Below, one piece after another: positions 56,481 through 64,000 of a stretch of 64,000 bases of DNA. Within the stretch, counting starts at the first letter, position 1. Each line of letters opens with the position of its first letter. Source of the stretch: Leisingera caerulea DSM 24564 (GTDB taxonomy: Bacteria; Pseudomonadota; Alphaproteobacteria; Rhodobacterales; Rhodobacteraceae). The notes below the pieces were generated by a model that did no database searches, had not been told where the DNA came from, and saw only the letters and a list, made by a program, of their open reading frames with translations. The stretch lies in the NCBI RefSeq assembly GCF_000473325.1, contig NZ_KI421513.1:3295217-3359216 (forward strand), given 5' to 3'. The position numbers were made by a program, and so were the translations under genes.

Positions 56481-57692
56481 ATGCAATCTGACCGGCTCGG
56501 CAGGATCAAAACCTGGCAGCAACGCTATGTGGAGGAACGGAAATATCCCGGAAGCGCGCTGCTGATAAACCGCGGCGGCGATGAGGTGTTCTTTCACGCG
56601 GCCGGGCTGCGCAACATAGAGGAACAGCTGCCGTTCAGCCGCGATACGCTGGTGCGGCTCTATTCGATGACCAAGCCGGTCACATCGCTGGCGATGATGA
56701 TCCTGCTGGAGCGGGGCCTGTTTCACCTGGACGCGCCCGTCAGTGATTTTCTTCCGGAATTCAGCAACATGCAGGCTTTGATTGAAGGAGCTTCCGCGAT
56801 CAGCCAGACAGAACCATGCCCGGCTCCAACGCTGCAACAGCTTCTGACCCATACCAGCGGGCTGAGTTACTCCTTCAATCCCGGCCTTCTGCCGCAGGCG
56901 ATGGAGGCCGCGGATCTGCTGTTCAAACCCGATCAGGGCAACCTGGCCCCGATGGTGTCGCGTCTGGCTAAGCTGCCGCTGGCGTTCCAGCCCGGAACCC
57001 GGTGGGAATACTCGGTGGCCACCGATGTACTGGGCCGTGTCATTGAAGCTGTCTCCGGCAAGACCCTGGGCGACTTCTTTGCCGAGGAAATCTTTGCACC
57101 GCTCGGCATGCACGAAACCGGATTTCAAGTGCCGGCCGGGGCAGGGAACCGCTTTGCCTCTCTCTACACACCGCTGGCGGGCGATGCCATGGCGCTGAAT
57201 TCAGCCGAAACAGGCGCAGAAAGCTTGCGTTTGACCGACAGCTGGCAGTCCTCGCCGTTTCAGCGGGCGGAACTGCAGTCCGGCGGTGGCGGCCTGGTCG
57301 GAACGCTTGATGACTACATGAAGTTCGCCGAGATGCTGCGGCGCCGCGGGCGCTGCGGTGACGGCTTTATTATCAGCCCGCAAACCGCTGATTTCATGAT
57401 GCAAAACCACCTTCCGGGTGAGATTGCCTCGATGGGTCCGCAAAGCTTTGCGGAACAGCCGATGGAGGGCATGGGCTTCGGGCTCGGTGGTGCCGTGGTG
57501 CTGGATCCGGCCCGCGCGCGCTGCCCGGGATCGGTCGGCGATTTCAGCTGGGGCGGCATTGCCTCGACATTCTTCTGGATCGACCGGAAACAGGATCTGT
57601 CAGTGGTCTTCCTGACCCAACTGGCGCCATCCAGTTCGTATCCGTCGCGGCCGGAGCTTAAGGCGCTTGTGCATGGCACGCTGACAGCGTGA
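56481..57692 (+). CDS. Serine hydrolase of the beta-lactamase/class C-like family
   Basis: The 403-residue protein has the nucleophile motif SMTK (S62, K65), a YSV motif in place of the usual YxN near residue 178, and a C-terminal WGG segment (FSWGGIASTFFWID). This pattern fits EstB-type esterases and D-aminopeptidase-like proteins more than true beta-lactamases. No signal peptide is evident, so it is probably cytoplasmic. An AGGAGAG site precedes the ATG. Confidence 0.87.
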   Translation: MQSDRLGRIKTWQQRYVEERKYPGSALLINRGGDEVFFHAAGLRNIEEQLPFSRDTLVRLYSMTKPVTSLAMMILLERGLFHLDAPVSDFLPEFSNMQALIEGASAISQTEPCPAPTLQQLLTHTSGLSYSFNPGLLPQAMEAADLLFKPDQGNLAPMVSRLAKLPLAFQPGTRWEYSVATDVLGRVIEAVSGKTLGDFFAEEIFAPLGMHETGFQVPAGAGNRFASLYTPLAGDAMALNSAETGAESLRLTDSWQSSPFQRAELQSGGGGLVGTLDDYMKFAEMLRRRGRCGDGFIISPQTADFMMQNHLPGEIASMGPQSFAEQPMEGMGFGLGGAVVLDPARARCPGSVGDFSWGGIASTFFWIDRKQDLSVVFLTQLAPSSSYPSRPELKALVHGTLTA

Positions 57693-57761
57693 CTTCCCCG
57701 CGCTGCGTTTCCGGGTATGATGATGAGCCTGTAAGAGACCTGACCATAGAAAGCGCTTCTT

Positions 57762-58625
57762 ATGACCGATACCGCCAAGGTGCTTCTCGATCTGCTGGAT
57801 CTGGAGACATTGGACACCAATCTTTACCGCGGCTCCGGGTCCGGCGGTGAAACCCCGCTGCGCATCTACGGCGGTCAGGTGATCGCGCAGGCGCTGGCGG
57901 CGGCTTATGCGTCTGTTTCCGGACGGTTGTGCCATTCGCTTCATGCGTATTTCATCCGCCCGGGCGATCCATCCAGGCCGGTCATTTATGAGGTCGATCC
58001 GGCCCGCGATGGCCGCAGTTTCACGACCCGCCGGGTTGTCGCGATGCAGAACGGCAAGCAGATCCTGAACCTGGCGGCGTCATTCCATGCCCAGGAAGAC
58101 GGCTGGCAGCACCAGCATCCGATGCCGGAGGTTACCGGGCCCGAGGGCTTGGAGCCGCGCCACGAGATCCTGCTGCGCAATGCATTCCGGGTGGACCCGG
58201 CCAAGCGCGGCGAGTTCACGCGGCCGCGGCCGTTTGAGATCCGCGAGGTCGCGCCGCGCGATCCGCTGGCGCCCGAAGAAACCAGTGACGTCAACCATAT
58301 GTGGATCCGAATGGAGGCCGCCAAAGACGCCGGACCGGAACTGCAGCATATCCTGATGGCCTATGCGTCGGACTTTGGTCTGCTGGGGTCGTCGATGCGG
58401 CCGCACGGGCTGACATTTCACAAACCCGGCGCCATGACCGCCAGCCTGGACCACGCCATGTGGTTCCACGCGCCGGTGCATTTTGAGAACTGGCATCTTT
58501 ACACCATGGACGCGCCATTCACCGGCAACGGCCGCGGTTTCAACCGGGGTGCCATTTATACAGAGGACGGCCAACTCGTTGCCAGCGTTGCGCAGGAAGG
58601 CTTGCTTCGACCGCTAAAACAGTGA
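57762..58625 (+). CDS. tesB: Acyl-CoA thioesterase II
   Basis: Hydrolyses medium- and long-chain acyl-CoA. The 287-residue protein is a double hotdog. Conserved parts are NLYRGSGSGGETPLRIYGGQVIAQALAAAYASV (about 19-51), HSLHAYFIRPGDP, the C-terminal SLDHAMWFHAPVHFENWHLY with the catalytic Asp, and GFNRGAIYTEDGQLVASVAQEGL. It lies 69 bp after the serine hydrolase gene on the same strand, so co-transcription is possible. Confidence 0.93.
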   Translation: MTDTAKVLLDLLDLETLDTNLYRGSGSGGETPLRIYGGQVIAQALAAAYASVSGRLCHSLHAYFIRPGDPSRPVIYEVDPARDGRSFTTRRVVAMQNGKQILNLAASFHAQEDGWQHQHPMPEVTGPEGLEPRHEILLRNAFRVDPAKRGEFTRPRPFEIREVAPRDPLAPEETSDVNHMWIRMEAAKDAGPELQHILMAYASDFGLLGSSMRPHGLTFHKPGAMTASLDHAMWFHAPVHFENWHLYTMDAPFTGNGRGFNRGAIYTEDGQLVASVAQEGLLRPLKQ

Positions 58626-58953
58626 TCTTGCAACGGCTTAGGGCGATACTTTAGCCTCTGGGCTGCGTAACGCACATCCGCAATTAACATAATTCTGATT
58701 ATAAGACACGCATACGGCTCACATCCGCCTTCTGCATCAGGCAAAGAAAAAGGCTTCCTCTGCGACAGAGGAAGCCAGTTATCACCGGTCAGGCTCCTTC
58801 ATTGACTGCCCGAAAGTATTTTCTTACCTGGGCCATCCCGGTGTTCAGAACGGGCGCACCCGTTCCTGATCCTGTGCACAGCAGGTTCGTCCTGCTTGCG
58901 GTTACTTGTTTGCGGCGCCGTCGGGGGTATGCCGGCGCCGCAGGCAGAGGTCC
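58626..58953. other. Intergenic region between tesB and nrdJ with terminator hairpins
   Basis: No gene is seen in these 328 bp. The strong nrdJ-side terminator lies at 58743-58776. A second perfect 10-bp hairpin (TGCGGCGCCG at 58911-58920 with 58933-58942) is directly after the nrdJ stop but has no T run. Confidence 0.6.
58743..58776 (-). terminator. Terminator of nrdJ (minus strand)
   Basis: A perfect 11-bp stem with a 3-nt loop (58752-58762 with 58766-58776) is followed, on the minus strand, by TTTTTCTTT. It lies about 180 bp beyond the nrdJ stop. Confidence 0.85.
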
Positions 58954-61900
58954 TCAGCTGCAGCCGGAGGTGCCCCCGCAGGTGTTGCATTTCATGCAGG
59001 TGCCGTTGCGCACCAGCGTGTAGTTGCCGCATTCGCCGCAGGCTTCGCCCTCGTAGCCTTGCATTTTTGCCTTGGTGCGTGCGTCCATGCCGCCAGTGGT
59101 TTGCGCCGGTGCGTCCGTGGTCTCCGGTACCAGTGACTGCAGCGCGGCAACCGGATCAGCTCCGGTGCCCACGGTGCCGGTTTCGGTCTGGCCGCCCTGC
59201 AGCACCACCAGTTCCTGCGGCAACCGCTTGCGCAGATAGCCGGTCGAGGAAATCTGCTTCAGCACCTCCAGCGACCGCGATGCGGCGCTTTCGCTCAGCT
59301 CCGTAACGTTGGAGACGCCTTCTTCCTCACCGCGGCCCAGATCGTCAAAGGTCGCGCCCTCGGGCTTAACATGCGCCAGATCGGTGCGGTCCAGATAGCT
59401 GACCGCCAGCTCGCGGAACACGTAGTCGAGGATCGAGGTTGCGTTCTTGATCGAGTCGTTGCCCTGGACCATGCCAGCGGGTTCGAACTTGGTGAAGGTG
59501 AAGGCGTCGACAAATTCCTCCAGCGGCACGCCGTACTGCAGGCCGACCGACACCGCGATGGCAAAGTTGTTCATCATTGCCCGGAAGCCCGCGCCTTCCT
59601 TGTGCATGTCGATGAAGATTTCGCCCAGGGTGCCGTCGGAATACTCGCCGGTGCGCAGGTACACCTTGTGGCCGCCGACAACCGCCTTCTGGGTATAGCC
59701 CTTGCGGCGCTGCGGCATCTTCTCGCGGTGGCTGCGGACCAGTTCCTTGACCACAACTTTCTCGACGATCTTCTCCGCCAGAACCGCGGCCTTTTCCTGG
59801 GTCGAACCGCTTTCCAGAATCTCCGCCGCGTCGTCGTCATCCTCGACTAGTGCCGCCGCCAGCGGCTGGCTCAGCTTGGAGCCGTCGCGGTACAGTGCGT
59901 TGGCCTTCACCCCCAGGCTCCAGCTCAGCTCATAAGCCTTCTGGCAGTCCTCGATGGTGGCCGAATTCGGCATATTGATGGTCTTGGAAATCGCACCGGA
60001 GATAAAGCTCTGGGCTGCCGCCATCATGTAAATGTGGCTATCAACACTCAGGAAACGCTTACCTTTTTTGCCGCACGGGTTCGCGCAGTCAAAGATGGCG
60101 TAATGCTCTTCCTTCAGATGCGGCGCGCCTTCCAGGGTCATGGTGCCGCAGACATGGTCATTGGCCGCGTCGATGTCCGCCTTGGTGAATCCCAGATGGC
60201 GCAGCAGGTCGAAGGTCGGATCGTTCAGCTTGGGCGCCGGGATGCCCAGCACGCCGGTGCAGAAATCTTCGCCCAGGGTCCACTGGTTGAAGACAAAGCG
60301 GATGTCAAAGGCCGATTCCAGCGCCGCGTCCACCTTGGCGAGCTCATTGGGGCCAAAGCCGTGACCGGCCAGCGACGTGTGGTTAATGCCCGGGGCATTG
60401 CCGATGGAGCCGTGGCCCACCGCATAGGAGACAATCTCCTCAATCTGGGCAGAGCTGTAGCCAAGCCCCTCCAGCGCCGACGGCACCGAGCGGTTGATGA
60501 TCTTGAAATAACCGCCGCCCGCCAGCTTCTTGAACTTCACCAGGGCAAAGTCCGGCTCGATCCCGGTGGTGTCGCAGTCCATCACCAGGCCGATGGTGCC
60601 GGTCGGTGCAATCACCGTGGTCTGCGCGTTGCGGTAGCCGTGCTTCTGACCCAGCTCCAGCGCCTCGTCCCAGGCGCTTGCGGCCAGATCGGTCAGCAGC
60701 GCATCCGGGCAGTTTGCGATGTCCAGCGGCACCGGTGTGACCGACAGTGCTTCATAACCCTCGGTGTTGCCCTTTGCAGCGTTGCGATGGTTGCGGATCA
60801 CCCGCAGCATATGGTCTGCGTTTTTCGCATAGCCCGGGAAGGCACCCAGTTCCGAGGCAATCTCGGCCGAGGTGGCATAGGCAACACCGGTCATCAGCGC
60901 GGTCAGCGCACCGCAAAGCGCCCTGCCCTCATCCGAGTCGTAACCGTAGCCCATGTTCATCAGCAGCCCGCCGATGTTGGCATAACCCAGGCCCAAGGTG
61001 CGGAAGTCATAGGAGCGCTGCGCGATTTCCTTGGACGGGAACTGCGCCATCATCACCGAGATTTCCAGCGTCAGCGTCCACAGGCGGCAGGAATGCATGA
61101 AATCATCCGCCTGGAACAGCCCGTCTTTCAGGAAGCTCAACAGGTTCAGCGACGCCAGGTTGCAGGCGGTGTCGTCCAGGAACATGTATTCCGAACAAGG
61201 GTTTGAACCGCGAATCTCACCGTCTTCCGGGCAGGTATGCCATTCGTTGACGGTGTCGTGGAACTGGATGCCCGGATCGGCGCAGGCCCAAGCCGCATGG
61301 CCGACCTTCTCCCACAGGTCGCGGGCCTTGACGGTTTTGGCGACCTTGCCGTCGGTGCGGTTGATCAGCTGCCAGTCGGCGTCCTTTTCCACCGCGTGCA
61401 GGAAGGCGTTGGTCACCCGGATCGAGTTGTTGGAGTTCTGCCCGGAGACAGAGCTGTAGGCCTCAGAGTCCCAGTCGGTGTCATAGGTCGGGAACTCGAT
61501 CGAGGTGTGGCCCTGCTTGGCGTAATCCAGCACCCGCTTGATGTAGGTTTCCGGGATCGCCACCTTCTTGGCTTGGCGGATGGCCGATTTCAGCCCGCCG
61601 TTGACCGCCGGGTCATAGGCGTCAGCCTCTGCCCCGTCCCAGCTGCGGATTGCCTCAAAAAGACCGTTCAGCATCTTTTCGTGCATCTTGGAGCCGGCCA
61701 CGATCGAGGCAACCTTCTGCTCTTCGATCACCTTCCACTGGATGAAGTCTTCGATATCCGGGTGATCGGCGTCGACGATCACCATTTTTGCTGCCCGACG
61801 GGTTGTGCCGCCTGATTTGATGGCGCCCGCCGCGCGGTCGCCGATTTTGAGGAAACCCATCAGGCCCGAGGATTTGCCGCCGCCCGACAGCGGCTCGCCT

Positions 61901-62598
61901 TCGGCGCGCAGATGGGAGAAATTGGTGCCGGTGCCGGAGCCGTATTTGAACAGCCGCGCCTCGCGCACCCACAGATCCATGATGCCGCCGTCCTTGACCA
62001 GATCGTCCGAGACAGACTGGATGAAGCAGGCATGCGGCTGCGGGTGCTCATAAGCGCTGTCCGATTTGGTCAGCTTGCCGGTCTTGTAATCGACATAGTG
62101 ATGGCCCTGCGCCGGGCCGTCGATGCCATAGGCCCAGTGCAGGCCGGTGTTGAACCACTGGGGCGAGTTCGGCGCCGAGCGCTGGGTCGCCAGCATATAG
62201 CGCATCTCGTCGTAATAGGCGCGCGCGTCCTCCTCGGAGGAGAAATAGCCGCCCTTCCAGCCCCAATAGGCCCAGGCGCCCGCCAAACGGTCGAACACCT
62301 GCTTGGAGGAGGATTCACCGCCCAGCTCCGCGCCCTTTTCCGGGACCGAACGCCACAGGAATTCCGGCACGCCCTTTTCGCGGACCTTCTTCAGGCGGGA
62401 CGGCACGCCGGCCTTGCGGAAGTACTTTTGCGCGATGACGTCGCTGGCCACCTGGCTCCAGGACGCGGGGATTTCGATGTTGTCGAGACGGAAAACGATG
62501 GTCCCGTCCGGGTTGCGGATTTCCGACGTGGCCGAGACAAAGGCCAGATCGGCATAGGCATCCTGTCCGGGTTTGGTGAATTTCCGTTCGATCTTCAT
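58954..62598 (-). CDS. nrdJ: Vitamin B12-dependent ribonucleotide reductase (class II)
   Basis: Reduces ribonucleotides to deoxyribonucleotides using adenosylcobalamin, with or without oxygen. The 1214-residue protein starts [20 protein letters not shown]. It includes the substrate/active-site region [19 protein letters not shown] and the radical-site region NPCSEY. The thiyl-radical loop ATGTIGL is here [16 protein letters not shown]. The C-terminal end is Cys-rich ([31 protein letters not shown]). The long alpha/beta form is usual in alphaproteobacteria. It depends on a B12 supply. No cobalamin riboswitch was found upstream. Confidence 0.96.
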   Translation of the reverse strand: MKIERKFTKPGQDAYADLAFVSATSEIRNPDGTIVFRLDNIEIPASWSQVASDVIAQKYFRKAGVPSRLKKVREKGVPEFLWRSVPEKGAELGGESSSKQVFDRLAGAWAYWGWKGGYFSSEEDARAYYDEMRYMLATQRSAPNSPQWFNTGLHWAYGIDGPAQGHHYVDYKTGKLTKSDSAYEHPQPHACFIQSVSDDLVKDGGIMDLWVREARLFKYGSGTGTNFSHLRAEGEPLSGGGKSSGLMGFLKIGDRAAGAIKSGGTTRRAAKMVIVDADHPDIEDFIQWKVIEEQKVASIVAGSKMHEKMLNGLFEAIRSWDGAEADAYDPAVNGGLKSAIRQAKKVAIPETYIKRVLDYAKQGHTSIEFPTYDTDWDSEAYSSVSGQNSNNSIRVTNAFLHAVEKDADWQLINRTDGKVAKTVKARDLWEKVGHAAWACADPGIQFHDTVNEWHTCPEDGEIRGSNPCSEYMFLDDTACNLASLNLLSFLKDGLFQADDFMHSCRLWTLTLEISVMMAQFPSKEIAQRSYDFRTLGLGYANIGGLLMNMGYGYDSDEGRALCGALTALMTGVAYATSAEIASELGAFPGYAKNADHMLRVIRNHRNAAKGNTEGYEALSVTPVPLDIANCPDALLTDLAASAWDEALELGQKHGYRNAQTTVIAPTGTIGLVMDCDTTGIEPDFALVKFKKLAGGGYFKIINRSVPSALEGLGYSSAQIEEIVSYAVGHGSIGNAPGINHTSLAGHGFGPNELAKVDAALESAFDIRFVFNQWTLGEDFCTGVLGIPAPKLNDPTFDLLRHLGFTKADIDAANDHVCGTMTLEGAPHLKEEHYAIFDCANPCGKKGKRFLSVDSHIYMMAAAQSFISGAISKTINMPNSATIEDCQKAYELSWSLGVKANALYRDGSKLSQPLAAALVEDDDDAAEILESGSTQEKAAVLAEKIVEKVVVKELVRSHREKMPQRRKGYTQKAVVGGHKVYLRTGEYSDGTLGEIFIDMHKEGAGFRAMMNNFAIAVSVGLQYGVPLEEFVDAFTFTKFEPAGMVQGNDSIKNATSILDYVFRELAVSYLDRTDLAHVKPEGATFDDLGRGEEEGVSNVTELSESAASRSLEVLKQISSTGYLRKRLPQELVVLQGGQTETGTVGTGADPVAALQSLVPETTDAPAQTTGGMDARTKAKMQGYEGEACGECGNYTLVRNGTCMKCNTCGGTSGCS

Positions 62599-62843
62599 GC
62601 TTTGCCCCTTCTCAAGCACTCGTCGTTCATGTGTCGCGGTGCCCCCGCACCATCCAGCCCCGGCTGCAGAACACACGAACAATCCTGCGTCCGCCGCATT
62701 TGGCGCACCCGAGGCCCTCGCCGGCCATTCTCCCAGGACTGTGTGCTGTTTTTCAGCGTTGTTGCTGCGGCTCTGAAACCCACCAGATTTAGTGCCACCA
62801 CAACCGGTGAACACAATTTGGCGTATTCTGACACAAGGGGTCA

Positions 62844-62858
62844 ACGTAAAATTTACGT
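62844..62858. promoter_or_regulatory. Perfect palindrome upstream of nrdJ
   Basis: ACGTAAA-A-TTTACGT is a perfect 7-bp inverted repeat around a central A. It lies about 246 bp upstream of the nrdJ start, next to a TTGACC element (minus strand), and could be an operator. Confidence 0.45.
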
Positions 62859-63079
62859 CTTGGAAAGGATCTTTGCTGTTGACGCTTTCTGCGGTTTGCA
62901 GGGTCCGGCGAACCGCTTCGATTCATCCACAGGCCGTCTCTGTTTCTGCTGCGTCAGGCGGTCTTTGGAGGACCCCGAATTTCTATTGTCAGGCGAGTGA
63001 CTTGCCGACTTGAAAGCGAAACCTGGCACCCGGGAATGCCGGGCTGTGACAGGATTCCGTCAACATATGCGGGGATGGA

Positions 63080-63123
63080 AACGCCGAAGGGCGTTAACGG
63101 TTGGATTACCGTGCGGTAACGCC
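63080..63123. other. Two mutually exclusive hairpins
   Basis: GGCGTT at 63090-63095 can pair with AACGCC just before it (63080-63085, GAAG loop). It can instead pair, as part of a 12-bp stem, with ACCGT (63108-63112) and TAACGCC (63117-63123). Such competing pairings are typical of attenuators, but the transcript and its direction are unknown. Confidence 0.4.
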
Positions 63124-63182
63124 GCTACCCCAGCGGCACCTGCGCCGCAATTAACCTTTTGATGCGCCTCCGCGACAAGTCA

Positions 63183-63219
63183 TTAAAGAAGCCTTAACAG
63201 AGTGTTAAGAAAGCATTAA
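63183..63219. promoter_or_regulatory. Phased array of four TTAA sites (candidate tandem CtrA operator)
   Basis: TTAA occurs at 63183, 63194, 63205 and 63216. Each is separated from the next by exactly 7 bp, making three overlapping copies of the TTAA-N7-TTAA CtrA consensus. The 11-bp period places all sites on one face of the helix. It lies between nrdJ and tRNA-Pro. Confidence 0.6.
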
Positions 63220-63322
63220 CACCATAGATTGCATCAATGGAAAATCGCTCGCGCAATGCGAGAAACGATTCTCGCAGCAGTGCCTGATCAGCAAAGAGCC
63301 ACCGCGAGTTATGAGAGTGGAG

Positions 63323-63399
63323 TGGTCGGGGCGGCGAGATTCGAACTCACGACCCCCTGTACCCAAAACAGGTGCGCTACCAGACTGCGCCACGCCCCG
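63323..63399 (-). tRNA. tRNA-Pro (anticodon TGG)
   Basis: On the minus strand acceptor CGGGGCG pairs with CGCCCCG, followed by A and encoded CCA (63323-63325). The anticodon loop TTTGGGT between CCTGT and ACAGG gives UGG. The 77-nt length and the GTTCGAATC T arm are standard. Confidence 0.96.
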
Positions 63400-63442
63400 G
63401 ACCGTGCGCCTTCCTATCTCCGGCGGATGGATTTGAAAACCC

Positions 63443-63919
63443 CTAACAGGGCCAAACTGCGCCACTGCGCGAAAAAATTTGGTGCCGCATCTGAGTGCCC
63501 GCCGAAATGCCGTAACGGCGGGCCAGCCCGCCGTTTATTTCCAGCACCGCAAACACCCGGTTGCCGCCGGGGATCGGGGTCAGATCCCCAGGCACAGCGT
63601 TTTCGTGAACCGATGTCACCCGGCCCAGCTCATCCAGGAATATGATGTCCAAGGGGATAAGTGTGTTTTTCATCCAGAAGGCGGCCGGCTGGGGCTGATC
63701 GTACACAAACAGCATCCCTGCCCCGCGCGGCAGCTCCTCGCGGAACATAAGGCCCTGCGCCCGTTCTGCTTCGCTGTCGGCGATTTCCACCTCAAATGCG
63801 GCCTGCCCCCAGGCACCGCGCAGGTCGACCCGGTCCGGCGCGCAGTCCGCTGCCAGGGCCGGGGCGGCCCAAAAGGTCAAGGCGGCGCACCAGCTCAGCG
63901 GAACCAGGCGCCGTTCCAT
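63443..63919 (-). CDS. DUF192 family exported protein
   Basis: The 158-residue protein has a signal peptide (about 1-24, ending ALAAD) and then the DUF192 fold. Motifs are FEVEIADSEAERAQGLMFREELPRGAGMLFVYDQPQPAAFWMKNTLIPLDIIFLDELGRV. The trio of MF, WMKNT and PLDIIF is diagnostic. The function of DUF192 is unknown. It follows the cold-shock protein gene by 4 bp, a conserved pair in this family of bacteria. Confidence 0.92.
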   Translation of the reverse strand: MERRLVPLSWCAALTFWAAPALAADCAPDRVDLRGAWGQAAFEVEIADSEAERAQGLMFREELPRGAGMLFVYDQPQPAAFWMKNTLIPLDIIFLDELGRVTSVHENAVPGDLTPIPGGNRVFAVLEINGGLARRYGISAGTQMRHQIFSRSGAVWPC

Positions 63920-63923
63920 TGTA

Positions 63924-64000
63924 TCAGTCCGTGCCGCCGGACATCAGCGCGGCTTCCCAGGCCAGCACTTCCACCGCCATGCGGCCGCGTTTGCCGTCGA
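63924..64000 (-). CDS. Two-domain cold-shock protein, C-terminal end (rest outside window)
   Basis: Only the last 25 codons are present: DGKRGRMAVEVLAWEAALMSGGTD. This matches the end of the roughly 180-residue double cold-shock-domain protein that precedes DUF192 genes in Rhodobacteraceae. The CSD motifs themselves are outside the window, so the call rests on the tail and on the neighbour. Confidence 0.6.
   Translation of the reverse strand, partial: DGKRGRMAVEVLAWEAALMSGGTD

Larger units (their letters stand above)
62599..63322. other. Long regulatory-looking gap upstream of nrdJ
   Basis: These 724 bp hold no convincing gene. They contain a perfect palindrome (62844-62858), a DnaA-box-like TCATCCACA near 62927, two overlapping hairpins (63080-63123) and a four-fold TTAA array (63183-63219). 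A 16-codon frame at 63237-63287 is too short to support. No NrdR box pair or B12 box was seen. Confidence 0.55.

Noticed and set aside
56481..57692. Antibiotic-resistance beta-lactamase
   Set aside because: No signal peptide, YSV in place of YxN and no KTG box; fits an EstB-type esterase.
60034..61206. 390-codon plus-strand frame inside nrdJ
   Set aside because: Antisense to nrdJ, composition typical of a mirror frame, no recognisable domain.
62599..63322. Cobalamin riboswitch upstream of nrdJ
   Set aside because: No B12-box-like sequence found on the minus strand. The folded elements present have a different shape.

Overview
The window looks like a piece of a chromosome from a marine alphaproteobacterium of the family Rhodobacteraceae (Roseobacter group; Leisingera, Phaeobacter or Ruegeria would fit). 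The evidence is the high G+C, the CckA-ChpT-CtrA phosphotransferase gene chpT, the ornithine-lipid pair olsB-olsA, a B12-dependent ribonucleotide reductase as the only RNR seen, a TAXI-type TRAP transporter, a pyrrolysine-free MttB-family methyltransferase, and the arginase / CtlX / ornithine cyclodeaminase gene set. This placement rests on gene content and protein style; no search was run. No insertion sequence, prophage, CRISPR array or plasmid backbone gene is visible, so this is mostly core chromosome with a few accessory patches.

Layout. 1-4.7 kb: 3' end of a glutaryl-CoA dehydrogenase, an MttB-like methyltransferase, and two small outer-membrane beta-barrel proteins. 4.8-8.9 kb: cysS (with an anomalous, low-G+C 3' end), cimA and an NDUFAF6-like squalene/phytoene-synthase-fold gene. 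8.9-13.5 kb: MFS transporter, AlkA-type glycosylase with an overlapping esterase, a VOC protein, an RluE-type pseudouridine synthase and an HNH endonuclease. 13.7-17.1 kb: arginine/citrulline catabolism (rocF-ctlX-ocd) with a divergent Lrp/AsnC regulator. 17.2-21.4 kb: dsbB, a DedA/YqaA membrane protein, tRNA-Leu, the mtnA-ald2 pair and a YpfJ-type zinc peptidase. 21.7-26 kb: an RND efflux adaptor and pump. 26.8-30.9 kb: a TAXI TRAP transporter with a UspA protein. 30.9-35 kb: an ABC transporter with a secreted AttH/CrtC-like protein. 35.2-40.7 kb: K+ channel, cardiolipin synthase, YihY protein, rlmE, a small DUF2007-like gene and a Ppx/GppA phosphatase. 41-43.3 kb: a one-carbon operon (small 'virulence factor' protein, divergent MTHFR, corrinoid:folate methyltransferase). 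43.5-50 kb: tRNA-Ser, a DUF2059 protein and the conserved rplU-rpmA-GNAT-obgE-proB-proA block. 50.1-54.6 kb: chpT, DUF3553, olsBA, and rpsB-tsf behind a structured leader. 55-64 kb: aroQ overlapping a luxR solo, a serine hydrolase, tesB, nrdJ, a 724-bp regulatory-looking gap, tRNA-Pro, a DUF192 protein and the end of a two-domain cold-shock protein.

Connections. The MttB-like protein at 1.2-2.8 kb and the folate-side enzymes at 41-43.3 kb probably serve the same corrinoid-dependent demethylation route, although they are 38 kb apart. rocF, ctlX and ocd move arginine and citrulline nitrogen toward proline and glutamate. proB-proA make proline by the other route. mtnA-ald2 fit the dihydroxyacetone phosphate shunt for S-adenosylmethionine by-products. 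chpT feeds CtrA, and the gap upstream of nrdJ holds four TTAA sites at exact 11-bp spacing that read as a tandem CtrA operator.

Most noteworthy items: the TTAA array (63183-63219), the chimeric cysS 3' end (6045-6419), the L21-HhH fusion, the folded rpsB leader, and the aroQ-luxR translational coupling.
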